Positions 14,103 to 22,114 of a DNA stretch of 33,039 nucleotides are shown piece after piece (within the stretch, counting starts at the first letter, position 1; each line of letters begins with the position of its first letter). The DNA is from Hungatella sp. (GTDB lineage Bacteria > Bacillota > Clostridia > Lachnospirales > Lachnospiraceae). The translations under genes were made by a program, and so were the position numbers. The stretch is taken from positions 1 through 33,039 of the forward strand of contig JAAWHU010000039.1 in NCBI GenBank assembly GCA_022796015.1. Reading direction: 5' to 3'. The notes beneath the pieces are model-generated. The model saw only the letters and a program-made list of their open reading frames with translations, had not been told where the DNA came from and did no database searches.

Positions 14103-15506
14103 ATGAAAGAATTTTTGTGGGGAGGCGCTACGGCATCTTATCAATGTGAAGGCGGATGGAAGGAAGGCGGACGTGTAGAGTCCATGTGGGACTGCTATCT
14201 TCATGAACATGGCTTAGAGAACGGAGATGTGGCCAGTGACCATTATCATCGCTATAAAGAAGATATCCGCATGATGAAAGAAGGCGGCCATAACAGCTAT
14301 CGTTTTTCCATTGCATGGCCCAGAATCATCAAAAACCGGGAAGGGGACATTAACCCTGAGGGAATCGCATTTTACAATCAGTTGATCGATACCTGTTTGC
14401 AGTACGGCATCACTCCATTTGTCACGATTTTTCATTGGGATCTGCCTCAGTACTTGGAAGAGCGGGGCGGCTGGCTGAACAGGGAGACCTGTGAGGCGTA
14501 CACTCATTTCGCAAAGGTGTGCTTTGACGCCTTCGGGGACCGGGTGGCTCACTGGACCACCTTTAATGAACCTCGGTACTATACGTTCAGCGGATATCTC
14601 ATCGGCAACTATCCGCCGGGACACCAGAACCTTCAGGAGACCGTAGCCTCTGCCTACTATATGATGCTGGCATCCGCCATGGCAGTCAGGGAGTTTCGTC
14701 AGGGGAAGTACAAGGGACAGATCGGAATCGTCCACAGCTTTGCTCCTGTCTATGGGGTGGATAACACGGTGAAAACCAAGATCGCCATGCGGTACGCAGA
14801 CAATTTCTTTAACAACTGGATTCTGGATACAGCAGCCATGGGGGAGATTCCGGGAGACCTTTTGGGAGAACTCTCCAAGGTGTGCGACCTGTCTATGATG
14901 ACTCAAGAAGATTTGGAGATCATCCGCAGATATACCGTGGACTTTTTGGGGCTCAACTATTATGCCAGGGTTATGATCAAGCCTTATGAGACAGGTGAGA
15001 CTACCCTTATTGTCAACAACGCAGGAAGCAAGGCAAAGGGCACATCACAGACCATTATCAAAGGGTGGTTTGAGCAGGTAAGGCCTGAGAGCAGCCGGTA
15101 CACAGAGTGGGATACGGAGATTTTCCCGGAGGGACTCTATGAGGGAATCCGCAGTGTGTGGAAAAAGTATCATCTCCCTGTTTACATAACAGAAAACGGA
15201 ATCGGTCTCTATGAGGATGCGAAGGCAGAGGAGATTGACGATAAAGAGCGTATTGAGTTTATGGACATGCATATCAATGCGGTTCTCAATGCTGTAGACG
15301 AAGGCTGTGACGTGAGAGGATACTATGCATGGTCCCCATTTGACCTGTATTCCTGGAAAAACGGAAGGGAAAAACGGTACGGCCTGGTGGCTGTGGATTA
15401 TGAGGGCGGATTAGAGAGAAGGCCGAAAAAGAGCTACTATTGGTTCCGGGACGTGATTTTATCCCAGGGAAAGACCATTCACAGAGAAAAATACGAGGAG
15501 GCATAA
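14103..15506 (+). CDS. GH1 6-phospho-beta-glucosidase
   Basis: Cytosolic enzyme that hydrolyses the 6-phosphorylated beta-glucosides produced by PTS uptake, 467 aa, the normal GH1 length. The acid/base Glu156 is in WTTFNEPRYY and the nucleophile Glu364 in YITENGIGL. The phosphate-binding trio of 6-phospho enzymes is complete: Ser417, Lys424 and Tyr426 (YSWKNGREKRYG), with the same spacing as the S-x6-K-x-Y set in LacG/BglA. That separates it from ordinary GH1 beta-glucosidases. The N-terminus FLWGGATASYQCEGGW is the family signature. The ATG follows AGGAGGAAAG. Four bases separate it from the EIIC gene, so the two act as a uptake-hydrolysis pair. Whether the sugar is cellobiose, a plant glucoside or a galactoside cannot be told. 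Confidence 0.95.
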   Translation: MKEFLWGGATASYQCEGGWKEGGRVESMWDCYLHEHGLENGDVASDHYHRYKEDIRMMKEGGHNSYRFSIAWPRIIKNREGDINPEGIAFYNQLIDTCLQYGITPFVTIFHWDLPQYLEERGGWLNRETCEAYTHFAKVCFDAFGDRVAHWTTFNEPRYYTFSGYLIGNYPPGHQNLQETVASAYYMMLASAMAVREFRQGKYKGQIGIVHSFAPVYGVDNTVKTKIAMRYADNFFNNWILDTAAMGEIPGDLLGELSKVCDLSMMTQEDLEIIRRYTVDFLGLNYYARVMIKPYETGETTLIVNNAGSKAKGTSQTIIKGWFEQVRPESSRYTEWDTEIFPEGLYEGIRSVWKKYHLPVYITENGIGLYEDAKAEEIDDKERIEFMDMHINAVLNAVDEGCDVRGYYAWSPFDLYSWKNGREKRYGLVAVDYEGGLERRPKKSYYWFRDVILSQGKTIHREKYEEA

Positions 15507-15509
15507 GTC

Positions 15510-16814
15510 ATGAATATCGATAAAATGAGTCAGACAATGGAGCGGTATGTAATGCCCGTTGCAGAGAAATTCGGAAACGAGAGACATCTTCAGGCTATAA
15601 GGGACGCGTTTATGTCCCTTTTGCCCCTGACCTTTACCGGAGGAATCGCGGCAGTCTTAAATTCCGCTCCATCGATGGACACGGCAAAAGGCGGGCTCAC
15701 ATTGGCGTGGGCCAGGTTTGCGGCAGACAATTCCATGATTTTTTCCTGGGTCAATGCCCTAACTTTGGGAGCCATGTCCCTTTACATCTGCATCGGAATC
15801 ATCCATTTCCTGTGTAAGAACGAGAAGATGGAATCCTTTCTCCCTATTCTTCTGGGAGTATGTGGTTTTTGGATGCTGGTGGTGGAGCCTCAGTCTTTAG
15901 GCTGGGATGGAAAGGTGGTGGAGATGTCCTACATGGACGGAAAAGGGCTGATACCAGCCATGCTGATCTCCATAGCCACAGCGGATCTGTACTGTTTTAT
16001 GCGAAAAAAGGAGTTTGGCAAGATTACCCTTCCTGATACGGTGCCGCCGTCTCTCTCTGACGTCTTTGCTTCCATCGTACCGGGAGCCGTGCTGATGATT
16101 CTCTATATTGCCGTGTATACCATGATGAATAAGATGGAAACCACCTTCCCAAAATTGATCTACGGAATCCTTTCTCCGTCCCTTGCAGCCATGGACAATC
16201 TGGGATTCACCATGATTATCACCCTGCTGGTTCATGTGTTCTGGTTCTTTGGCATCCACGACGCGGCCCTTTCCGGAGTGCTGGGGCCCATAAGAGACGG
16301 TAATCTGTCCATCAATGCAGTGGCCCATGCGGCCGGAGAGACTCTGCCTACCATCTTCACCACACCGTTCTGGGTATACTTTGTGGTTATTGGAGGCTGC
16401 GGTTCCGTTCTGGCCCTTACCATCCTTTTGTCCATGTCCAAGTCCAAGCAGCTCAAAGCCATTGGACGCCTGGGAGCCGTGCCTGCATTTTTCGGTATCT
16501 CAGAGCCGGTAATCTTCGGTTTGCCTCTGATGTTAAACCCGGTGTTTTTTGTCCCCTTTATGACTACCTCCGTAATCAACGGAACCATCGCATATCTGTC
16601 CATGAGTCTGGGGATTGTGGGGAAAACCTATGCCATGCTGTCCTGGCAGATGCCCTCCCTGATCGGAGCATTTTTCTCCACCATGGATTGGAAAGCACCG
16701 ATTCTCATTGTTATATTGATAATCCTGGATGGATTGATCTATTTCCCCTTCTTCAAGATGTATGAGAGAAGTATGGTGAAGATGGAAAATGGGGGAGAGG
16801 CAGAGGAGCTTTAA
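15510..16814 (+). CDS. PTS EIIC, lactose/cellobiose family
   Basis: Sugar permease of 434 aa with about ten membrane segments. The family loops are present: HVFWFFGIHDAALSGVL and FFGISEPVIFGLPLMLNP, the latter with the conserved substrate-binding glutamate. The ATG is 3 nt after the GH1 stop, preceded by GAGGAGG inside the end of GH1. It should import and phosphorylate the beta-glucoside cleaved by GH1, yet no EIIA or EIIB gene is nearby. It is a paralogue of the EIIC at 8014 but clearly diverged. A perfect terminator follows. Confidence 0.94.
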   Translation: MNIDKMSQTMERYVMPVAEKFGNERHLQAIRDAFMSLLPLTFTGGIAAVLNSAPSMDTAKGGLTLAWARFAADNSMIFSWVNALTLGAMSLYICIGIIHFLCKNEKMESFLPILLGVCGFWMLVVEPQSLGWDGKVVEMSYMDGKGLIPAMLISIATADLYCFMRKKEFGKITLPDTVPPSLSDVFASIVPGAVLMILYIAVYTMMNKMETTFPKLIYGILSPSLAAMDNLGFTMIITLLVHVFWFFGIHDAALSGVLGPIRDGNLSINAVAHAAGETLPTIFTTPFWVYFVVIGGCGSVLALTILLSMSKSKQLKAIGRLGAVPAFFGISEPVIFGLPLMLNPVFFVPFMTTSVINGTIAYLSMSLGIVGKTYAMLSWQMPSLIGAFFSTMDWKAPILIVILIILDGLIYFPFFKMYERSMVKMENGGEAEEL

Positions 16815-16845
16815 GAAAAAAATAGGTGCAAGGCCTTGTCTTTCG

Positions 16846-16874
16846 AGAATCCTGCAAAGCAGGATTCTTTTTAT
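16846..16874 (+). terminator. Terminator of the GH1-EIIC operon
   Basis: Perfect 10-bp stem AGAATCCTGC (16846-16855) with GCAGGATTCT (16859-16868), 3-nt loop, then TTTTATT. Confidence 0.9.
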
Positions 16875-17016
16875 TATGGGCTTATGATGTCTGCATCTGT
16901 GATGGAGGGATTGTGCCCAAACTAAATATATGATAAACTAAGTCAGAGGTTAAAACACCTCTAAGATAGGTAAATGGGAAAAGACAGTTGATTGAAAATT
17001 ATGGAGAGTGCGATTT

Positions 17017-17928
17017 ATGGAATATACAGTTAAGGATTTTTCAGCATATAAAACTGTATTTAAGAGAACAGTGCCTGAAAGCTTTTATGCTGAAAAAGCA
17101 GGCTGTTTATTTTTAGGAGACTGCTTGCAGATTTTAAGAAAATTTAAAGACTCATCAGTGAATTTGATTTTCGCAGATCCTCCATACTCGTTAAAAAAGG
17201 CTGATTGGGACACCTTCAAGGATCAGGAGGAGTACATAAAATTTTCCATAAAGTGGATTAAAGAGGCAAGCCGGATATTGAGAGATGATGGGACACTCTA
17301 TATCTGTGGGTTTTCTGAGATTCTAGCAGACATCCATCATCCGGCAATGAAATATTTTTATAACTGCCGCTGGATTGTATGGCATTATAAAAATAAGGCA
17401 AATTTAGGAAAAGATTGGGGACGAAGTCACGAGAGCATTTTGTGTCTGCGTAAATCGAAAGAGCACATTATGAACATAGACCCTATTCGGATTCCATATA
17501 ACTCCCATACATTAAAATACCCTTCCCATCCGCAGGCTGAGACCAGCCAATATGGGAATGGAAAGGGGCGGGATAACTGGATTCCTAATCCTTTGGGCGC
17601 CAAACCTAAGGATGTAATTGAAATTCCAACTACTTGTAATGGAATGGGGGAGAAGACACCGCATCCTACCCAGAAGCCAGAAGAGCTTTTGAGAAAAATA
17701 ATCCTGGCATCCTCTAACAAAGATGATATTGTTTTAGATCCATTTGTGGGCAGTGGAACGACAGCAGTATGTGCAAAGCAGTTAGGAAGGCAGTTTATTG
17801 GAGTGGAGCAGTGCGAAGAATATTTGACATGGGCAGTTAACAGGCTTAATTCTGTCCAGTTAAGAACAATACAGGAATGGATCGAATACGATAAAGCCAT
17901 TATGGCGCGGAGGGAAGCGATCAGATGA
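17017..17928 (+). CDS. Type II DNA methyltransferase, beta-type (probable N6-adenine)
   Basis: Modification enzyme of 303 aa. The ATG at 17017 is 8 nt after GGAGAG; a GTG nine bases earlier overlaps that ribosome site. Motif order is catalytic motif IV first (FADPPYSLKK, residues 52-61), then a variable target-recognition region (about 125-210), then HPTQKP (216-221) and the AdoMet-binding motif I DPFVGSGTT (241-249). This order defines the beta class, and DPPY favours adenine-N6 over cytosine-N4 (usually SPPY). The recognition sequence cannot be read. Its stop overlaps the next gene's start as ATGA. Codon use is visibly more AT-rich than in flanking operons, a sign of acquisition. Confidence 0.9.
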   Translation: MEYTVKDFSAYKTVFKRTVPESFYAEKAGCLFLGDCLQILRKFKDSSVNLIFADPPYSLKKADWDTFKDQEEYIKFSIKWIKEASRILRDDGTLYICGFSEILADIHHPAMKYFYNCRWIVWHYKNKANLGKDWGRSHESILCLRKSKEHIMNIDPIRIPYNSHTLKYPSHPQAETSQYGNGKGRDNWIPNPLGAKPKDVIEIPTTCNGMGEKTPHPTQKPEELLRKIILASSNKDDIVLDPFVGSGTTAVCAKQLGRQFIGVEQCEEYLTWAVNRLNSVQLRTIQEWIEYDKAIMARREAIR

Positions 17929-18806
17929 AAACATTATGGGAGATTATGTCGTGGGTATCCAGGAAGGAACGGTTTGAGAAGATAGAAGATTATCTGGAGT
18001 TTTCAAAATATTATCTGGAATTTATTGAAAAGGAACTTCAGGCTGTGATTATAGCCCAAAATGAACATAATTATCATTTTTTTCAATATAAAAGAGATGG
18101 GGAGTACAACATTACGCGCCCAGTGAATGGAGATTTGTTTTTGAAATTGCCTGATTATGAGAAATTTGCAGGTGAATTTGAAAGAATTTTAGAGAATATT
18201 CGTGATATTAAGAATAATGAATCAGAGAGAAGGATGGTAAATAATTTTATATATACAACACAGCAGTCCATAGGCTGTGCATTGGATGCCTTGCCTTCCT
18301 CGAAGACTAATACATCAAGAAAAGTGAATGGCGATTTATTTGAGAGGCTGATTCAGCTTACCATGAGAAGGCTTGGATTTTCCATTGATACAGAAACGCT
18401 GAGTATTCAGGTTCCGGGTTCCCAGGAAACTATGAAATACCAAAATGATATTGAGATGAAGGTTAATGGAAAAATCGTTGCCATAGGTTCTGTTAAAACA
18501 TCAAGCAAAGACAGAATTGACAAAATATTTTTAGACAAGTTAATGTATAATCGTCTGACACAGACGAACACGCCTCACTTTGCCATATTTTTACATGACG
18601 TTCAGAGGGCAGGGAAAGAACCTGATTTTAGAGTGGGGCAAACATTTCTGACAGGGCATTTTAAGGCATATACAGTAGGATTAAGCCCTTTAGATGGAGT
18701 CTATTATTGTGATTTGCGCCCGGTAATGAAAGCGGACCAGCTTTTGAGAGAACATATAAAATCATTAGACTGCTTATTGTGTGAGGATGCATGGAAGTAT
18801 CTATAG
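17925..18806 (+). CDS. Probable type II restriction endonuclease
   Basis: A 293-aa protein coupled to the methyltransferase by a 4-nt overlap, which makes it the likely cognate nuclease. A possible PD-(D/E)xK-type core is at residues 136-197: GDLFERL (Glu140), YQNDIEMKV (Asp175) and AIGSVKTSSKDRI (Lys191). In this reading the acidic residue two before Lys191 is replaced by Ser, as happens in some restriction families where another Glu takes over. The N-terminal ~125 residues are helical and charged with no recognised domain. The same AT-rich composition as its partner supports a shared origin. The function rests mainly on context; the family is not recognised with certainty. Confidence 0.72.
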   Translation: MKTLWEIMSWVSRKERFEKIEDYLEFSKYYLEFIEKELQAVIIAQNEHNYHFFQYKRDGEYNITRPVNGDLFLKLPDYEKFAGEFERILENIRDIKNNESERRMVNNFIYTTQQSIGCALDALPSSKTNTSRKVNGDLFERLIQLTMRRLGFSIDTETLSIQVPGSQETMKYQNDIEMKVNGKIVAIGSVKTSSKDRIDKIFLDKLMYNRLTQTNTPHFAIFLHDVQRAGKEPDFRVGQTFLTGHFKAYTVGLSPLDGVYYCDLRPVMKADQLLREHIKSLDCLLCEDAWKYL

Positions 18807-18846
18807 GGTAGGAAATAAATACATGAAAAAATTAACGGAAAACGTA

Positions 18847-18875
18847 TTGATAAAAATATCACAATATGAGATAAT
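18847..18875 (+). promoter_or_regulatory. Promoter of the hydrogenase operon
   Basis: TTGATA (18847-18852), 17-nt spacer, GATAAT (18870-18875) with TGA before it. The start would be about 48 nt upstream of the first ATG of the operon. It lies inside a 36-codon open frame that I therefore do not call a gene. Confidence 0.65.
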
Positions 18876-18929
18876 GAAAGACAGCTATAGCAGCAAACTA
18901 AGTTTATTTTATATGCGGAGGGATAAGTC

Positions 18930-19169
18930 ATGAAAGTAACAATTTGTATCGGTAGCGCCTGTCATTTAAAGGGATCAAGAGAGATTATTAAGGAGATGCA
19001 GGAACTGGTAGCAGCCAACGGGATCAAGGACAAAGTAGACTTAAACGGTGCATTCTGCAGCGGAAATTGTGTAAACGGCGTGTGCGTGACCGTAGATGGA
19101 ACCCTGTTTTCCGTTCAGCCGGAAAATACAAAATCGTTCTTTGAGAAGGAAATCCTGGGGAGGCTGTAA
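18930..19169 (+). CDS. Small 2Fe-2S thioredoxin-like ferredoxin protein (HydC/NuoE-like fold)
   Basis: A 79-aa protein with the pattern of thioredoxin-fold [2Fe-2S] domains: CIGSAC (Cys6, Cys11), then CSGNC (Cys43, Cys47), with an extra Cys52. It is the size of the isolated domain, lacking the helical N-terminal part of NuoE/HydC. It is first in the hydrogenase operon and two bases before the sensory hydrogenase, and likely carries electrons to or from that protein. Preceded by GCGGAGGG. Confidence 0.88.
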   Translation: MKVTICIGSACHLKGSREIIKEMQELVAANGIKDKVDLNGAFCSGNCVNGVCVTVDGTLFSVQPENTKSFFEKEILGRL

Positions 19170-19171
19170 TT

Positions 19172-20905
19172 ATGGCGATCATTGATTTCAAGGCTACGAA
19201 GTGTAAGCATTGCTACAAATGCGTCCGCAACTGCGAAGTCAAGGCCATTATGATTAAGGATGGACGGGCGGAGATTATGCCGGACAAATGTATTCTCTGC
19301 GGAACCTGCCTTCAGATCTGCCCTCAGTCAGCCAAGAAGCTGGTGAGCGACTTGGGGCTGGTGAGAGGGTGGATCATGAGCGGCCAGAAGGTGATCGTAT
19401 CCATAGCCCCCTCCTATATGGGCCTTTTAAAATACAAGACCATCGGCCAGGTGAAGGCGGCATTAAAGAAGCTGGGCTTTGCTGATGTAAGGGAGACCTC
19501 CGAGGGCGCTGTTCTGGTGACAGAAGAATATACAAAGCTTTTGCAGGAAGGCAGGATGGAGAATATTATTACCACCTGCTGTCCAAGTGTCAATGATCTG
19601 ATCGAGATTTATTATCCACAGCTGGTTCCCTATCTGGCGCCGGTTGTGTCTCCTATGATTGCCCACGGGAAAATGCTGAAAAAAGAGTACGGACAGGATA
19701 CCAAGGTTGTATTTTTAGGGCCCTGTATTGCTAAAAAGAAGGAGTCCCAGGATCCCAGACATAATAACTGTATTGATGCGGTTTTGAATTTTAATGAGAT
19801 CAAGAGCTGGTTAGCAGATCAGGATATTGTGGTAGAAGAGTGTGAGGACGAACCCTTTGATATCATTGATCCGAAGGTGAACCGTCTCTACCCTGTGACC
19901 AACGGCGTAGTAAATTCCGTTCTGGCTACGGAGGGGAGGGTGGATTCCTACAGAAAGTTCTATGTTCATGGGACAAAGGGATGTATTGATATCTGCGAGA
20001 GCATGTCCAGAGGAGAGATTAAGGGCTGCTTTATCGAGATCAACAACTGCTCCGGCGGCTGCATCAAAGGGCCTACGGTCAATGATGAATCGATTTCCCG
20101 GTTTAAAGTAAAGCTGGATATGGAGGATGCCATAAAGAAAGATCCTGTAGATTCCAGAACCGTAGGGGAGATGCTGGTGGATATTGATATGGAGAAGATC
20201 TTTGCGGATCACTCTTCAAAAGATCCCATGCCTACCGAGGAGCAGATTCTTGCCATTCTCAAGGAGACCGGCAAGAACCATCCCGAGGATGAGTTAAACT
20301 GCGGAGCCTGCGGATACCCCACCTGCCGGGAGAAGGCCATAGCCGTGTTCCAGAAGAAGGCAGAGCTTAACATGTGTATTCCCTTTATGCACAACAAGGC
20401 AGAGTCCCTCTCCAATCTGGTTATGGAGACCTCGCCTAACATCGTTCTTATTGTGGATAAGGATATGAAGATTATGGAATATTCCGCAGTAGGTGAGAAA
20501 TATTTCGGAAGAACCCGGACGGAAGCCCTGGATATGTACCTCTATGAATTTATCGACCCTGTGGATTTCCAGTGGGTATATGACACGCACCAGAATATTC
20601 ACGGCAAGAAGGTAAAATATGCAGAGTATAATCTGTCCACCCTTCAGAATATTGTATACATAGAGAAAGAAGACGTAGTTCTTGCCACATTTATTGATAT
20701 CACGAAGGAAGAAGAACAGGCAAAGGCTGACTACGACAAGAAGCTGGAGACTGTTGACCTGGCTCAGAGAGTCATTCACAAGCAGATGATGGTAGCCCAG
20801 GAGATCGCGGGGCTTTTAGGAGAGACTACGGCCGACACCAAGACCACGCTTACCAAACTTTGCCAGTCCATGCTGGAAGAAGGCAGTGAAAGCGAGGTTC
20901 GATAG
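19172..20905 (+). CDS. Sensory [FeFe] hydrogenase (HydS-like, group C) with PAS domain
   Basis: A 577-aa multidomain protein. Residues 1-55 hold two 4Fe-4S ferredoxin motifs (CKHCYKCVRNC; CILCGTCLQIC). Residues ~72-310 form the H-cluster domain with diverged loops: L1 TTCCPS (Cys136, Cys137), L2 GPCIAKKKE (Cys185), L3 NNCSGGCIKGP (Cys293, Cys297). A 4Fe-4S domain at 375-402 has CGACGYPTC...C. A PAS domain follows at about 415-515, then a coiled C-terminal tail. This layout is that of HydS-type sensory hydrogenases, thought to report H2 or redox state rather than turn over quickly. The next gene, one base on, encodes a SpoIIE-like phosphatase, its probable output. It sits with a catalytic-type hydrogenase, as hydS does with hydA2 in Ruminococcus albus. 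Confidence 0.9.
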   Translation: MAIIDFKATKCKHCYKCVRNCEVKAIMIKDGRAEIMPDKCILCGTCLQICPQSAKKLVSDLGLVRGWIMSGQKVIVSIAPSYMGLLKYKTIGQVKAALKKLGFADVRETSEGAVLVTEEYTKLLQEGRMENIITTCCPSVNDLIEIYYPQLVPYLAPVVSPMIAHGKMLKKEYGQDTKVVFLGPCIAKKKESQDPRHNNCIDAVLNFNEIKSWLADQDIVVEECEDEPFDIIDPKVNRLYPVTNGVVNSVLATEGRVDSYRKFYVHGTKGCIDICESMSRGEIKGCFIEINNCSGGCIKGPTVNDESISRFKVKLDMEDAIKKDPVDSRTVGEMLVDIDMEKIFADHSSKDPMPTEEQILAILKETGKNHPEDELNCGACGYPTCREKAIAVFQKKAELNMCIPFMHNKAESLSNLVMETSPNIVLIVDKDMKIMEYSAVGEKYFGRTRTEALDMYLYEFIDPVDFQWVYDTHQNIHGKKVKYAEYNLSTLQNIVYIEKEDVVLATFIDITKEEEQAKADYDKKLETVDLAQRVIHKQMMVAQEIAGLLGETTADTKTTLTKLCQSMLEEGSESEVR

Positions 20906-22084
20906 ATGGGAGTTACAGTTGACGTTGCTTACAAAAGCCTGAATAAATTTACGGAAATCCTCTGCGGCGACAGGGTGGAGATTTTAAAGACTGCAGATTC
21001 TGATATTATGATTCTGGCAGATGGCATGGGCAGCGGTGTGAAGGCCAACATTCTGTCTACCCTGACGTCAAAGATTCTCGGAACCATGTTTTTAAACGGG
21101 GCGACCCTGGATGAGTGTGTGGATACCATTGTAGAGACCCTTCCTGTGTGCCAGGTGCGCCAGGTGGCATACTCTACCTTCAGTATTCTCCAGGTGTACC
21201 ACAACGGAGATGCCTATCTGGTAGAATTTGACAATCCGGGCTGCATCTTTATCCGGGATGGGAGACTCATGCCCATTCCTCAGAACCTAAGGGAGATCGA
21301 TGGAAAGAAGATCAATGAGTTTCGTTTCCAGGTGAAGAAGGGGGATGCCCTGATTCTCATGAGCGATGGCACCATTCACGCAGGTGTAGGGCAGCTTTTG
21401 AATTTCGGATGGCTGTGGGATGATATTGCCAACTATGCCGTGAAAGAGTATGCCAAGACTACCTCGGCCATTCGTCTGGCCACGTCGATCTGTCATGCCT
21501 GTGATGAACTTTATATGTTCAGGCCCGGGGATGACACTACTGTGGCCTGTATGAGGATTATCAACAGCAAGCCCATTCACTTAATGACAGGTCCTGCCAG
21601 CAATCCTGAGGATGACGAGCGGATGGTGGCGGACTTTGTGTCAGACCCGGAGGCTAAGACCATTGTGTGCGGAGGAACCAGCAGTACCATTGTGTCCAGA
21701 GTGCTGAAGAAGCCTCTCGATGTATCCTTGGATTATGTGGATCCGGATATTCCGCCGATTGCTTACATGGATGGCATTGATCTGGTGACAGAGGGCGTGC
21801 TGACGCTTAACCGGGTAATCCAGCTGCTTAGGCGCTATGTGAAGAAAGAAAGCGTAGTGGAGGACTTTTTCGAGGAGTTGGATAAGCCAAACGGCGGCTC
21901 CATGGTAGCCAAGATGATCATAGAAGACTGTACGGAGATTCACCTGTATGTGGGAAAAGCCGTAAACAGCGCCTACCAGAATCCGGGGATTCCGTTTGAC
22001 CTGGGAATCCGGCAGAATATGGTGGAGCAGCTTAAGAGTGTGCTGGAGGATCTGGGCAAACCAGTGACAGTTACTTATTACTAG
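20906..22084 (+). CDS. SpoIIE-like PP2C serine/threonine phosphatase
   Basis: A 392-aa protein whose N-terminal ~215 residues form a PP2C/SpoIIE phosphatase domain with the metal-binding motifs MILADGMGSG (residues 35-44), LMSDGTIHAG and GDDTTVACMRI. The C-terminal ~170 residues (KPIHLMTGPASNPEDDERMV... onward) are a separate alpha/beta domain that I do not recognise. Proteins of this build regularly follow group C hydrogenases. It starts immediately after the sensor's stop, indicating coupled expression. By analogy with SpoIIE/RsbU it may dephosphorylate an anti-anti-sigma-like partner, but none is encoded here. Confidence 0.88.
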   Translation: MGVTVDVAYKSLNKFTEILCGDRVEILKTADSDIMILADGMGSGVKANILSTLTSKILGTMFLNGATLDECVDTIVETLPVCQVRQVAYSTFSILQVYHNGDAYLVEFDNPGCIFIRDGRLMPIPQNLREIDGKKINEFRFQVKKGDALILMSDGTIHAGVGQLLNFGWLWDDIANYAVKEYAKTTSAIRLATSICHACDELYMFRPGDDTTVACMRIINSKPIHLMTGPASNPEDDERMVADFVSDPEAKTIVCGGTSSTIVSRVLKKPLDVSLDYVDPDIPPIAYMDGIDLVTEGVLTLNRVIQLLRRYVKKESVVEDFFEELDKPNGGSMVAKMIIEDCTEIHLYVGKAVNSAYQNPGIPFDLGIRQNMVEQLKSVLEDLGKPVTVTYY

Positions 22085-22114
22085 AGGGGACAGGATAAAG
22101 GAGGATGAAAAAAT

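Noticed and set aside
18823-18933. A 36-codon open frame ending in an ATGA overlap with the 2Fe-2S gene
   Set aside because: It has only a weak ribosome site, an odd composition, and a good promoter for the hydrogenase operon lies inside it.
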